Assembly: GCA_036384915.1 (NCBI GenBank)
Contig: DASVLJ010000015.1
Span: 62,001-126,000, forward strand
Source: PKWO01 sp036384915
GTDB lineage: Bacteria > Pseudomonadota > Gammaproteobacteria > Burkholderiales > Burkholderiaceae_D
DNA: 64,000 nucleotides
Direction of reading: 5' to 3'
Made by a program: the position numbers and the translations under genes. Position 1 is the stretch's first letter; each line of letters starts with the position of its first letter. Under the pieces are notes generated by a model. It was not told where the DNA came from and ran no database searches. It saw only the letters and a program-made list of their open reading frames with translations. Below, piece after piece: positions 52,001 through 59,918 of this stretch.

Positions 52001-53581
52001 TCCAGCAGCACCAATCCGGGATACAACGCGTTCAGCACGCAATACGCGGCACGCAAGCCGGTCGTCTATGTCGGTGCCAACGACGGCATGATGCATGCGT
52101 TCGACGGCGGCAGCGGCAGCACGGGCGGTTCCGAATTGTTTGCTTACGTACCGAGCTTCGTCTACGGCTGCAGCAGTTCGAGGAAGTGCAGCAGCAGCTC
52201 CACGCCCACGGCGTCGAACCCCGTCATCAGCGGCGTCAACGGCCTGGCTTCCCTCGGCAACCCCAGCTTCGTGCACCACTATCTCGTCGATTCCACGCCC
52301 GTCGTCAACGATGTCGACCTGAACAATACCGGCGGACACCTTACCACGGACGGCGTGGTCCAAAGCCTGACCACGGCAAGCGGCTACTCGCCGAACTGGA
52401 TTTCGCTCCTGGTCGGCGGATTGGGCAAAGGCGGCCACGGCTACTACGCGCTCGACGTTACCGACCCGGGTTCCTGGACCTCGGAATCGGCAGTGGCGGG
52501 GAAGGTATTGTGGGAATTTACCGACAGCCGCATGGGCGACTCCTACGGCAGCCCGGTGATAGTTAAAACCCTGCAGTACGGCTGGGTGGTGATTTTGACT
52601 TCGGGCTATAACAACGCCGACGGCCACGGTTACTTTTTCATCGTGGACGCGAAGACCGGCGCCTTGTTGCAAGCCATCGACGTCGGTGCGGCCGGCGCTT
52701 CCGCCACCAAGCAAACCGGCCTGGCGCACCCCACCGCCTACATCAACGACTATACGAATTACACCGCCGACGCGGTCTATGCGGGCGATTTGCTGGGCAA
52801 TCTGTGGCGTCTCGACCTGACCTCGGGGGACAGTGCGTACACCGTAACCCAGATCGCGGCATTGACCGATCCGAAAGGCAATCCTCAGCCTGTGACGACG
52901 GACCCGTTCCCGGAACAGCAGCCCAATACCTTGAACCGCTATGTTTTCGTCGGGACCGGCCGCCTGCTCGGCGCCTCCGACACCAGCAGCACGCAGATCC
53001 AGACTTTCTACGCGCTGATCGACGGCAAGACCGACGTGGGCGCATTTTACGGCGGGCCGGCCGGCAGCGGCCAGACGCTTCCTCCGGGCGTGAGCTTTCC
53101 CGTCACGCGCTCGAATATGATGGCCAACACCAACCTGGCGACGGGGATCACCTTCGACACCGACAAGCCGATGGGCTGGTACTTCGATCTGTCCACCGAT
53201 CCGGCAACCGGCGTGGCGGAGCGGGTGACGGTCGACCCGGCAAGCTTCTTCGGCATTATCGGCTTCGCCGCCAATCTGCCTACCGGCACGACCTCTGCAA
53301 CGGCATGCAGTCCGGGCGGGACCAGCAGGATATTTGCGACCACCTTCGCGACCGGCAAAACCGCCCTGACCGATCCGAACAGCGCGAGCGGCACGGTGCC
53401 GATTTCGTGGTCCACCGCGGTCTCCGGCCTGGTCACCCAGCTCCAGTTCAACAACATCAACGGAAGCGTCTTCCTGGATGCCGGCAGCAACGCCGGGGGG
53501 CGCGTATCGGTGCAGGGCAGCTGGGTATCGAACGGGCACCTGCACCGCGTCAACTGGCGCGAAGTGCCGACCGCCGACTAG
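49058..53581 (+). CDS. pilY1: pilus tip adhesin PilY1
   Basis: A 1507-residue exported tip protein. A signal peptide (about 1-44, ending ALAQ) is followed by a large N-terminal region, then the conserved PilY1 beta-propeller (VGANDGMMHAFDGG near 1006, YAGDLLGNLWRLDL near 1240). It functions in pilus extension, adhesion and surface sensing. A canonical calcium loop DSDNDNYAD sits at about 310-318. The loop position just before the YAGDL strand is degenerate (NDYTNYTAD). It lies 66 bases after pilX, is the largest gene in the window and is followed by a TonB-like gene. Confidence 0.92.
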   Translation: MTHRIDPISIPASSPLSRFWAVVAASLTVFLLALAILAPRAALAQVDLADQPASQPKVPNNLLLTLSVEYPTAVGVAYPYVPGAYTASTCANGGSSSRGTGMPYCNLTSSPYLGYFDPAKCYVYITSSSDPNAPYFKPYSAASTTTNSNSTTGYGCSSSNSVPLWSGNWLNWASMQTLDVFRWALTGGYRAVDTSSKTILQKAWASNQGSFGNPTSKHPNIDAPDKSTVNSTDISASTPFQASAGWAAVNTRIGRLGYVMWVTGNSPNLDEVASSPTSSTNPALGLNADKPGKAPTAMPVAYAGQNSYVDSDNDNYADPTQIYALQIRVQVCDTSVAVESNCKYYGATSTNYKPEGLIQQYAMSTRFGVMGYLLDSTDTRDGGVLRASMKFVGPMQPVIGSSDTANSLAEWSSTDGTFLTNPSPNDIVLSTTSPTPAATSGVINYLNGFGYTNYLYKGFDPVSELYYAGVRYFENVGPDGAPSGYSAATPTTSSAPVSWVSGTGAGSYSGNLAAGMADGFPVVTTWTDPILYSCQLNYILGIGDTNTHADANIPGSPLPSGDTNEVAPMPLDNVLSAVSYNGQTGVGAANSMLAALENLPGTTGLVPICCEGATYNIAGLAYYAHTNDLRPNDFKASDNLNTDGTKKYTQTINGTFWLDVQEHQSYTVNNQYYMATKWGSFAIPPGFQPWAKTNTNTKNVPQLTTTVGGTTIVSPMSVSSWYTNGSVQANLGSACDTTADGTNNGSSASCNWSPDAYFSALDARYMVDGLKAAFSKAGSGGTGYGTAFAAVSANITSTSGNVAYSSSYTPSPAWSGDVIGSSVTFDAAGNPSAKKIWNAASILNGDGTAATTDQMANLASNRVIVTCCQTGAPAANSSYTPASALAAGSWGLPFEAGDLAGTSFARTNYASFADVPNVARANQSKTNFLNYLRGDRSGEICVPSSTTQCSVTTGYYRTRTTLLGDIVDSQVTAVGPPSASYSSSTNPGYNAFSTQYAARKPVVYVGANDGMMHAFDGGSGSTGGSELFAYVPSFVYGCSSSRKCSSSSTPTASNPVISGVNGLASLGNPSFVHHYLVDSTPVVNDVDLNNTGGHLTTDGVVQSLTTASGYSPNWISLLVGGLGKGGHGYYALDVTDPGSWTSESAVAGKVLWEFTDSRMGDSYGSPVIVKTLQYGWVVILTSGYNNADGHGYFFIVDAKTGALLQAIDVGAAGASATKQTGLAHPTAYINDYTNYTADAVYAGDLLGNLWRLDLTSGDSAYTVTQIAALTDPKGNPQPVTTDPFPEQQPNTLNRYVFVGTGRLLGASDTSSTQIQTFYALIDGKTDVGAFYGGPAGSGQTLPPGVSFPVTRSNMMANTNLATGITFDTDKPMGWYFDLSTDPATGVAERVTVDPASFFGIIGFAANLPTGTTSATACSPGGTSRIFATTFATGKTALTDPNSASGTVPISWSTAVSGLVTQLQFNNINGSVFLDAGSNAGGRVSVQGSWVSNGHLHRVNWREVPTAD

Positions 53582-53602
53582 GCCGCCCGGCAAGCGCGAA
53601 TC

Positions 53603-54223
53603 ATGAACAGCCTCCCTGCGCGCCGCATCGGCCCTTTGCATCTCGGCCTGTGCGGTAGCGTGCTGCTGCACCTGGGAGCGCTGTGGATCGCGCACGCCGC
53701 GGTCCCGGTCAAAACCAATATGGGCGGCTTGATGAACAATACCCGGGATCTTTACATCGTTTCATTGGGAATGTCGAAATCGACGGAGCGGGGCACGCGC
53801 GCGCCGAGTGCCTTGTCCGAGGAGAAGCCGCCATCCCCGGAAAAACCGCCTGCCGTGGCGGGGACGAACCATGGCACCGCGAATGCCGTTCCGCCGGAAC
53901 AGCTCGACAGCCGGCCGGTATTCATGTTCGATCCGGACTACTCGCTACTCGACGGCCTGGCCGCGAACGCGGAGCCGATCCGCCTGCGTCTCTACGTGGA
54001 CGAAAGTGGGAAGCTGCAGGACATCGGCATCCTGCATGAAGCGGAGCGGGACAGCCGAGTGGGCGTGAGGCTCAGGGCCATGTTCTCCATCGCGCGATTT
54101 CTTCCCGGCCGGAAGAACGGCCGATACGTTTCCTCGTACATGGATATCGAGATCGAAGCGGGGAGCGGCGCCTTTGCCCCGATCGACGACACGGCGCTCG
54201 TGCAAGCCGGCGCAGGGCATTGA
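53603..54223 (+). CDS. TonB-like energy-transducer-type protein
   Basis: A 206-residue protein with one N-terminal membrane helix (about 14-33), a proline/glutamate-rich linker (EEKPPSPEKPPAVAG) and a C-terminal globular domain (RLRLYVDESGKLQDIGIL, FLPGRKNGRYVSSYMDIEIE) shaped like the TonB C-terminal domain. It has no ExbB/ExbD partner nearby. It is the last gene of the pilus operon, 21 bases after pilY1, so it may act in pilus assembly or secretion rather than in iron uptake. Confidence 0.65.
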   Translation: MNSLPARRIGPLHLGLCGSVLLHLGALWIAHAAVPVKTNMGGLMNNTRDLYIVSLGMSKSTERGTRAPSALSEEKPPSPEKPPAVAGTNHGTANAVPPEQLDSRPVFMFDPDYSLLDGLAANAEPIRLRLYVDESGKLQDIGILHEAERDSRVGVRLRAMFSIARFLPGRKNGRYVSSYMDIEIEAGSGAFAPIDDTALVQAGAGH

Positions 54224-54289
54224 TCTCCAAGCAGGGCGCATGACCAAGGAGTCGGCTGGCAGGACGCGCGTATTGCAAGGTGCCGTCAA

Positions 54290-54321
54290 GCGCAGTTCCG
54301 GGCCCGCGCCCGGAACTGCGC
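54290..54321. terminator. strong bidirectional terminator hairpin
   Basis: Perfect 14-bp arms (GCGCAGTTCCGGGC and its complement) with a 4-base loop, between the converging TonB-like and pectinesterase genes. Only a weak T-containing stretch (GTTGTT) follows on the plus strand. It is the most stable hairpin noticed in the window. Confidence 0.8.
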
Positions 54322-54373
54322 GTTGTTCGCCGAGTATCGCCCGGAGCCGGCCCGCGTCGGCTCAGGCACCACT

Positions 54374-55435
54374 TTACTTGACCGAAGTCGGCCGCCAGCC
54401 GTCGCTACCGGCAAGATAGGTGTTCGGGGCGTATTGCTGCACCTGCCCGGAGCCCAGATAGACCGCGGCGCTTTCCCGCGTATGTTGCAGATAGCCTTGG
54501 GCGCCGGTCCCGGTCGAGCCATATTCGCCGAAGTAACTGGTCGGCAGCTGGACCGGGCCGGATGGCACCATCTCGATCCAGCCGGCCGCGTTGATCGGCG
54601 ATCGCATGTTGGTGTTGATGTACACGACATGCGATAGCGAAGACCAGGGGCGGCCCAGGTAGGCGTTGGTCATCCCCGTGGCGGGATTGCTCTTGATTTG
54701 GCTATCCCAGATCACGTAGCCGCTCAGGTAGTTGTTGTACAGGCGGTTTTGCGCGGCGATCGTGGCTTCGCCGGTGATGCTGCCGTTCCGGTCGATTTGC
54801 AGGATGCAGTTGTCGAAAACGGTCGCGCCGTCGCCGAACAGAAAGTCCACCGTTCCTTCGATATGCGTGTTGTACACATATTGGCGCGAAGCGATGCAGT
54901 AGGTGCTGGTGCAGCCGCCGCTGCCGAAGTAAGCCGTGTCCTGGCGGCCGATCAGGCGCGAATTGAGGATCGCCGCGCGGTCGGCCTGCACGAATATCGC
55001 CGGCGCCTGTGTTTGCGTATGGCCTTCCTGGGTATAGGTATTTTCCACGTCCATGTTTTTCATGACGAAGTCGTGCGCGGCGCGTGTCACGATCAGCGTC
55101 GAGGCGCCCTGGTCGCCGACCTGCTGGCCGTTCGAGCCGAGCATTTGCGCCCAGCGGTCATTCCACAGCTTGGTGGAGGCGGCGATCTGCCCCATGCCGA
55201 TCAGGCGGACGTTGGGCTTCGAGATGATGACTTGCTCGTGGTAAGAGCCCGGCATGACATCGACTTCGCCGCCGCTGGCCGGGAGTGCATTGATTGCGGA
55301 TTGGATGGTGGTGAACTGGCCCGACCCGCCGACGACATTGGCTGCAAGGACGGACATCGACGCGGCGAGGGACAGCGTAATGGCGCTTAGTCGGGTGGCG
55401 GCGGCAAGAAAACCGGTGCTTGGCTGGCGCGGCAT
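54374..55435 (-). CDS. pectinesterase
   Basis: A 353-residue exported enzyme that de-esterifies pectin (carbohydrate esterase 8). It has a signal peptide (about 1-31) and a right-handed beta-helix with the catalytic signatures GRQDTAYF (about 163-170), VDFLFGDGATVF (about 192-203) and LGRPWSS (about 262-268). Both catalytic Asp residues and the Arg are present. GGAG upstream supports the start. Its presence next to the pilus operon, facing the response regulator across a shared operator, points to plant-surface life. Confidence 0.9.
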   Translation of the reverse strand: MPRQPSTGFLAAATRLSAITLSLAASMSVLAANVVGGSGQFTTIQSAINALPASGGEVDVMPGSYHEQVIISKPNVRLIGMGQIAASTKLWNDRWAQMLGSNGQQVGDQGASTLIVTRAAHDFVMKNMDVENTYTQEGHTQTQAPAIFVQADRAAILNSRLIGRQDTAYFGSGGCTSTYCIASRQYVYNTHIEGTVDFLFGDGATVFDNCILQIDRNGSITGEATIAAQNRLYNNYLSGYVIWDSQIKSNPATGMTNAYLGRPWSSLSHVVYINTNMRSPINAAGWIEMVPSGPVQLPTSYFGEYGSTGTGAQGYLQHTRESAAVYLGSGQVQQYAPNTYLAGSDGWRPTSVK

Positions 55436-55480
55436 GGGTGACTCCTTTCCTTTTTTGGTTTGAAGGCGGATGAAAGCGGC

Positions 55481-55500
55481 TTCTGAAAAGCTTTTCAGAA
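55481..55500. repeat. 20-bp perfect palindrome upstream of pectinesterase
   Basis: TTCTGAAAAG followed directly by CTTTTCAGAA. It lies between the pectinesterase ATG and the CCGACA-type operator at 55517. It could be an operator for a second regulator of pectinesterase or a leader hairpin. Confidence 0.55.
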
Positions 55501-55516
55501 AAACAAGAGCTTAGCC

Positions 55517-55534
55517 ATCCGACAAATGTCGGAT
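55517..55534. promoter_or_regulatory. CCGACA-type operator between pectinesterase and response regulator
   Basis: ATCCGACA-AA-TGTCGGAT is a perfect palindrome in the 186-base divergent region. At the 22-base distance the candidate -10s are poor (GGACTT rightward, AAAGCT leftward), unlike the other copies, so this copy may work as an autoregulatory or repressing site. Confidence 0.65.
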
Positions 55535-55621
55535 ACGGCATACACGCGCTTGCGCGGGACTTGCATCGGTGGAAATTTGGCGTAAGCTGGGGCTGTCCTG
55601 GCAGGACCTGAGGAGAGATTC

Positions 55622-56329
55622 GTGCCGTCGCAAATCAACATACTTATTTTGGAAGATCAAGGCCTGGTGCGGGCCGGCATGCGCGAGCTGATCCGGATTT
55701 CCGAGCCGACGGCTGTGGTCCACGAAGCCGCGAGCTACGACGAAGCCATCCTGGTGCTGTCCACGCAAGACGTGGACTTCGCTTTCCTCGATATCGACCT
55801 GCGCTCGTCCAAGTCGGGCATCGACGTGCTGGGCTATCTGCGCGAGCACGAACTGGGGGCCTTCGCCATCATGCTTTCGGCGCGCGATGAACGCGACGTG
55901 GTACTGGAATGCATCAATCTGGGTGCCTGCGGCTACATCCACAAGGACATGAGCGACGACAAGGTGTTCCGCGAAGCGCTGGCCACGGTGCTGCAGGGCG
56001 GCATTTTCCTTCCGGCCATACTGGGCGGCAGCCCGCCCGGCCTGCCCGCCGATGCCGGGAAAAACGGTGCCGATCCGCTCGCCGAACTTGGCGTGACGGG
56101 GCGCAGCGTCGAGGTCTTGCACTACATATGCCAGGGATTGCCTAACAAGGCCATTGCCAGGAAAATGGAGGTGGAAGAGGGCACGATACGCAAGGACTAC
56201 GTGCCCAAGCTGTTCAAGATATTTCGCGTCGCGCGGCGCACCGAGCTTCTCATCGAAGTGGCGCGGCGCGGCATCAAGCTGCCGCGGCTCAATAAACACG
56301 CCAACCCCATCCCTCCCGCACATCCTTGA
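55622..56329 (+). CDS. LuxR-type response regulator
   Basis: A 235-residue regulator. The receiver domain has Glu11-Asp12, phosphoacceptor Asp57 (FLDIDL) and Lys108 (GYIHKDM). The C-terminal LuxR helix-turn-helix covers about 165-212 (LPNKAIARKMEVEEGTIRKDYVPKLF), with a basic tail. The start is GTG with GGAGAG upstream. It lies beside one perfect and two imperfect copies of the CCGACA palindrome and close to the hybrid kinase gene. It is the best candidate for the factor that binds those sites; the regulator at 41464 is the alternative. Confidence 0.85.
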   Translation: MPSQINILILEDQGLVRAGMRELIRISEPTAVVHEAASYDEAILVLSTQDVDFAFLDIDLRSSKSGIDVLGYLREHELGAFAIMLSARDERDVVLECINLGACGYIHKDMSDDKVFREALATVLQGGIFLPAILGGSPPGLPADAGKNGADPLAELGVTGRSVEVLHYICQGLPNKAIARKMEVEEGTIRKDYVPKLFKIFRVARRTELLIEVARRGIKLPRLNKHANPIPPAHP

Positions 56330-56419
56330 AGGCCGTTGCCGCCGAAGCGGCACGTTCGCATCGCGTGAATTGCCCGGTATTGCCGTCCGTTGTCCTCAAT
56401 TCATTCCCCTTGCCCGCCG

Positions 56420-56465
56420 ATCCGACAAATGCCGGATGGAAGTGCCGCAGCTGATCGGAGACAAT
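56420..56465 (+). promoter_or_regulatory. CCGACA-type operator and -10 of the 114-residue protein gene
   Basis: ATCCGACA-AA-TGCCGGAT (56420-56437) has one mismatch between arms. GACAAT at 56460-56465 follows after exactly 22 bases, the same hexamer and spacing as before the pilus operon. Confidence 0.7.
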
Positions 56466-56504
56466 CTGTCGGTGTTTTCCGAAAACAGAAAGTGCAGGGA
56501 TGTA

Positions 56505-56849
56505 ATGAGCTTGAAAGACGCGCTGCGCAACTTCATGGGGATTCGTGTCGAGCGCGCCTTGCCGCCGCCGGGGCCCATGCCGCCTTTGGGAAGCAATATC
56601 GCCATGGGCAAGCTGAGAATGCGCTTGAAGTACCCGATCGATAACAGGCAATGGCAGTGGTTTTCTCAAAAAGGCTGGCGCACCATCGACATGCGTACCG
56701 ACCGGCGAAACTATGACTGCCTTCCCGACGAAGTGCTGGCCCGGCTTCTGGCCTCGGAAGGGGTGTTGCGTGAAGAACTATACGAAAAGATCCTCAATCT
56801 CTACGGCGAGCCGGTGGAAGCCAGGCCCGCGGTGCGGGCCATGCATTAA
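56505..56849 (+). CDS. hypothetical protein of the CCGACA regulon
   Basis: A 114-residue cytoplasmic protein, unrecognised. It has a proline-rich stretch (LPPPGPMPPLG) near residue 20-30, a tryptophan-rich part (RQWQWFSQKGWRTIDM) and a C-terminal helical part (DEVLARLLASEGVLREELYEKILNLYG). ATG 56505 has AGGGA five bases upstream; frames extending further upstream run across the operator. It lies between the response regulator and the hybrid kinase and has its own operator and -10. Confidence 0.6.
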   Translation: MSLKDALRNFMGIRVERALPPPGPMPPLGSNIAMGKLRMRLKYPIDNRQWQWFSQKGWRTIDMRTDRRNYDCLPDEVLARLLASEGVLREELYEKILNLYGEPVEARPAVRAMH

Positions 56850-57012
56850 AGCGATGAGTATGGACGGCCCGGTAAAGGCGCGGGCCTGTCGCACGGGTGC
56901 AGCGAAGTCATTCGCATCCGCGCCCATTTCGATGATTTGACTGCCTTGCGATCCAACAGGCCGGGGTTTCGCCGCGCCGATCCAGTCGGATAAAGTGCGC
57001 TTCGCGCCGTCT

Positions 57013-57300
57013 TCAATTTTTATCCGTATAGGCGAGAATCCTTCTCAAAAAGGCCATGGCGTTGTTGCCGGGAAGGCCATTCGTCTCCTCACCCCGACCA
57101 TTTTGAAATCGGCCCCAAAGTTCAGCCATGCTGCCGTGGAGATGGGGCAAGCCATTGAAATCGCGCACCTGTCCGCGCGCCTGCCGTTCCGCATCCGTGG
57201 CCGATTGGCCATACCGCCCCTGCGCATTCCTCGCAAAAGGATTGCGCGTGCGACGCCAATATGGATAATCGCTAGAAAGCAGTGTCGTAGCTCCTGGCAA
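57013..57300 (-). CDS. possible small protein gene, leftward
   Basis: An open frame of 95 codons with codon use resembling that of the neighbours, starting TTG. The product (ending ELWGRFQNG-x17-FLRRILAYTDKN) is not recognised. The CCGACA-type site at 57309 plus GACACT at 57281-57286 predicts a leftward transcript beginning near 57274. That would be inside this frame, so the true start may be an internal GTG or ATG. This is a weak call. Confidence 0.3.
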   Translation of the reverse strand: MPGATTLLSSDYPYWRRTRNPFARNAQGRYGQSATDAERQARGQVRDFNGLPHLHGSMAELWGRFQNGRGEETNGLPGNNAMAFLRRILAYTDKN

Positions 57301-57326
57301 TTTGCGCTACCCGACAAATGGCGGAG
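57281..57326 (-). promoter_or_regulatory. degenerate CCGACA-type site with leftward -10
   Basis: ACCCGACA-AA-TGGCGGAG (57309-57326) keeps the left arm but has mismatches in the right arm. Reading leftward, GACACT (57281-57286) lies exactly 22 bases away. It is the least certain member of the set, and no matching rightward -10 exists for the hybrid kinase. Confidence 0.4.
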
Positions 57327-57362
57327 CGAAACGGAATGTTGTACCTTTGGAAGGGCGGAGTG

Positions 57363-59918
57363 ATGGGGAAGCGGGATTCATGGGGCCGGAAGATGTGCGG
57401 ATTCGTTTCTGCCGGCTTCCTCATGCTCGTACCGCTATCCGGTTTGCTGCCGGCTCCGGCCGGGGCACAGTCCTATATCGCAGTGGCGCCGCTGTCGGGG
57501 CGGGTCAAGGAATTGGAGAAACTGGGACAGACCGAGCCCAGGGCGGCGATCGAGCAATTGCGCGAGATCGATGCCGACAATGCGACAGGAGATGACGTCA
57601 GGCGCGAAGTGAAGGCGCTGCTTGTCGATCTGCTGCTGCGGACCGACAGGCGCGCAGAGGCGAAAGAGCAGATTGCCGCATTGAAGGCGCTGGGTGTGAA
57701 CAAGCACGACCAGGAGGCGACCGTGCTCAGCCTGCTATTCGATTCGACCCTCAAAAAGTTCGATGGCGATTCCGAGCAGGCTGCAGCCATCATTGAAAAA
57801 GCGATTGCGCTGGCAGCCGGAACGCATGACGACGCCTTGGTTTACCAGGCGCGCGAAACCGCAACCGAGATCTACCTCGATATGGGGCAATTCCCGACCG
57901 CGCTGGCGCACGCGCTTGCAGGCCTGGAGGCGCTCAAAGGGGAGACTCCCGAGATCCGGCGCCGGCGCGCCGTGGCGCTGGACATCGTCAGCCAGATTTA
58001 TGCCTCGCTGAAGGATGGGAAGAAGGCGCTGGAATACAACGACCGCGCGCGCGCCATGATGCGTAGCGCCGGAGACGGCTATGCCGAGGGCTTCGATATC
58101 GATCGCGGCAATGCTTACAGCTTGCTCGGCGACGCGGAGAATGCCAGGAAGGCGTTCGAGGATGCGCTTGCGGCGGCGCGGCACAGATCGAGCAACAAGA
58201 GGGAGTTGATCGCCCTGGTCAATCTGGCCAACCTGCTGCGCGGCGAGAAGCAATACACCCAGTGCGTGCGGTATGCCCAGGCGGGACTGCGACTGGCGGA
58301 GAAGGTGCAGGTCTCGGAATATCTCTACGCCACCGAGGTCAGCCTGGGCCTGTGCCACATCGATATCGGCTCGGTCAGCCTGGGGCAGGCGGAAGTGGCG
58401 CGCGGCATGGAAGGCTTGCGCAAGACGGACAATATGCCTGATCTGGAGTCGGCCTACGACGAGTTGGCGACGGCCAACGAAAACGCGGGACGATACAAGG
58501 AGGCGCTGGAAGCCTTGCGCGAACAGCACAAGATTGCGGACTCCCTGTTCCGGACGGATCAGAGCCGGACGATGGCGCAGATGCAGGCGCGGTTCGATGC
58601 GGCCGAACGGCAAAGAAAGATCGAGCTTCTTGAAGAGGAAAAGAAGACCCAGGAGGAGGAGTTGAGGAACAAGAACCTGGAGCGCTTGCTCGTCGTTTTG
58701 TCCGCGGTCGTGGTTGCCCTGATTGCCTTCGTCGCCGTGCGGGAGAAGGAAAAGCTCAGGCGCGAGGCGCACAAGGCCAACCTCGACAAATCGCAGTTCC
58801 TGGCCAACGCCGCCCACGACCTGCGGCAGCCGATGCAGGCTATCGGTAACCTGCTGGAGGCGGCAAGGCACGCATTTACGCGCGGCGACACGGTCAAGAG
58901 CGAGGAACTGGTTCTGGCTGCGCAAAGTGCGACGCAGATCATGCGTTCATCGTTCAATTCCGTGCTGGAGCTGTCGCGGCTCGACGCCGGCGCCTTGACG
59001 GCTTCCTATTCCGAGTTCGATCTGGCGGAATTGATCGAGGAGGTGCGCCAGGCCATGCTTCCGCTGGCCGATCAGGCGGGCGTGCATATCCGCGTCAGGC
59101 AGTCCAAAAAAAAATGCATGGTTCGCAGCGACCGCCATCTGATGACCCGCGTGTTGTTCAATCTGATGTCGAACGCGGTGAAATACAGCGATCCAAGAAA
59201 AAAAGAGCGCGCGATCGTCGTCGGCGCCATCGCACTGGGACGGTCGGCCCGTATCGCCATCGTCGACAACGGCATCGGCATCGCCGAATCCGAGCGCGAC
59301 AATATCTTCAAGCCCTTCTTCCAGATCGACAACCCCGGGCGCGACCGCGAGCTCGGGCTCGGCCTGGGATTGTCCATCGTCCGCTCCATTGTCGACTTGC
59401 TGGAAGGGCATGCGCTGGCCATGCATTCCAGGCTGGGCCTGGGCACGCGCTTTTATGTCGACCTTCCGCGTACCGAAGGGCTCCAGGGCATCGCGCGGAC
59501 TGTCATCGAGGAGATGCCGGCACTCGATGTGGCGGGCACCTACGTGCTTTACGTGGAGGACGACAGCCTGGTGCGTACTTCCACGGAAGCCTTGCTGGCG
59601 GAATTCGGCGTGTTGTGCGATGTATCGAGGTCTTATGAAGAATTGTCCGGCAAATTGTCCAGGCTGGAGCGCATGCCGGATATCATATTGACCGACTTCC
59701 GCCTCTCCAGCGAGCATACGGCGATCGACGTCATCGCGGCGGTGCGGGCCGAATTCGATGCCAGGATACCGGTGATCCTGCTGACGGGCGAGAGCGAAGG
59801 CTTCTCTCCGCCCCAGGAGTTGGGCGAGGTGGTCATTTTGCGCAAGCCGGTCTCCGCTTCGGCCTTGCTGGCGCAAGTTCAACGAATCGTGTCGGCATCG
59901 AAGGCCGGGCAGCGATAA
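57363..59918 (+). CDS. TPR-sensor hybrid histidine kinase with receiver domain
   Basis: An 851-residue hybrid kinase. A signal peptide or first helix (about 10-36) precedes a TPR-repeat sensor of about 380 residues, probably periplasmic, then a coiled coil, a membrane helix (about 442-459), HisKA with His485 (AHDLRQP), HATPase (LMSNAVKYS, DNGIGI, GLGLGLSIVRSIV) and a C-terminal receiver domain with the Asp in ILTDFRL. ATG 57363 has GGCGGAG upstream. It is the likely partner of the LuxR-type regulator about 1 kb upstream; a receiver at its end suggests a phosphorelay or self-inhibition. Confidence 0.88.
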   Translation: MGKRDSWGRKMCGFVSAGFLMLVPLSGLLPAPAGAQSYIAVAPLSGRVKELEKLGQTEPRAAIEQLREIDADNATGDDVRREVKALLVDLLLRTDRRAEAKEQIAALKALGVNKHDQEATVLSLLFDSTLKKFDGDSEQAAAIIEKAIALAAGTHDDALVYQARETATEIYLDMGQFPTALAHALAGLEALKGETPEIRRRRAVALDIVSQIYASLKDGKKALEYNDRARAMMRSAGDGYAEGFDIDRGNAYSLLGDAENARKAFEDALAAARHRSSNKRELIALVNLANLLRGEKQYTQCVRYAQAGLRLAEKVQVSEYLYATEVSLGLCHIDIGSVSLGQAEVARGMEGLRKTDNMPDLESAYDELATANENAGRYKEALEALREQHKIADSLFRTDQSRTMAQMQARFDAAERQRKIELLEEEKKTQEEELRNKNLERLLVVLSAVVVALIAFVAVREKEKLRREAHKANLDKSQFLANAAHDLRQPMQAIGNLLEAARHAFTRGDTVKSEELVLAAQSATQIMRSSFNSVLELSRLDAGALTASYSEFDLAELIEEVRQAMLPLADQAGVHIRVRQSKKKCMVRSDRHLMTRVLFNLMSNAVKYSDPRKKERAIVVGAIALGRSARIAIVDNGIGIAESERDNIFKPFFQIDNPGRDRELGLGLGLSIVRSIVDLLEGHALAMHSRLGLGTRFYVDLPRTEGLQGIARTVIEEMPALDVAGTYVLYVEDDSLVRTSTEALLAEFGVLCDVSRSYEELSGKLSRLERMPDIILTDFRLSSEHTAIDVIAAVRAEFDARIPVILLTGESEGFSPPQELGEVVILRKPVSASALLAQVQRIVSASKAGQR

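Larger units (their letters stand above)
56850..57362. other. 513-bp region before the hybrid kinase
   Basis: Contains a possible leftward gene (57013-57300) and a degenerate CCGACA-type site at 57309. A short GC-rich imperfect repeat (GGCCCGGTAAAGGCGCGGGCC) lies at 56877-56897 and may end the transcript of the 114-residue protein gene. Otherwise nothing was recognised. Confidence 0.4.

Noticed and set aside
51470..53695. Leftward open frame of about 740 codons
   Set aside because: Antisense to pilY1, which is a well-supported gene on the plus strand.
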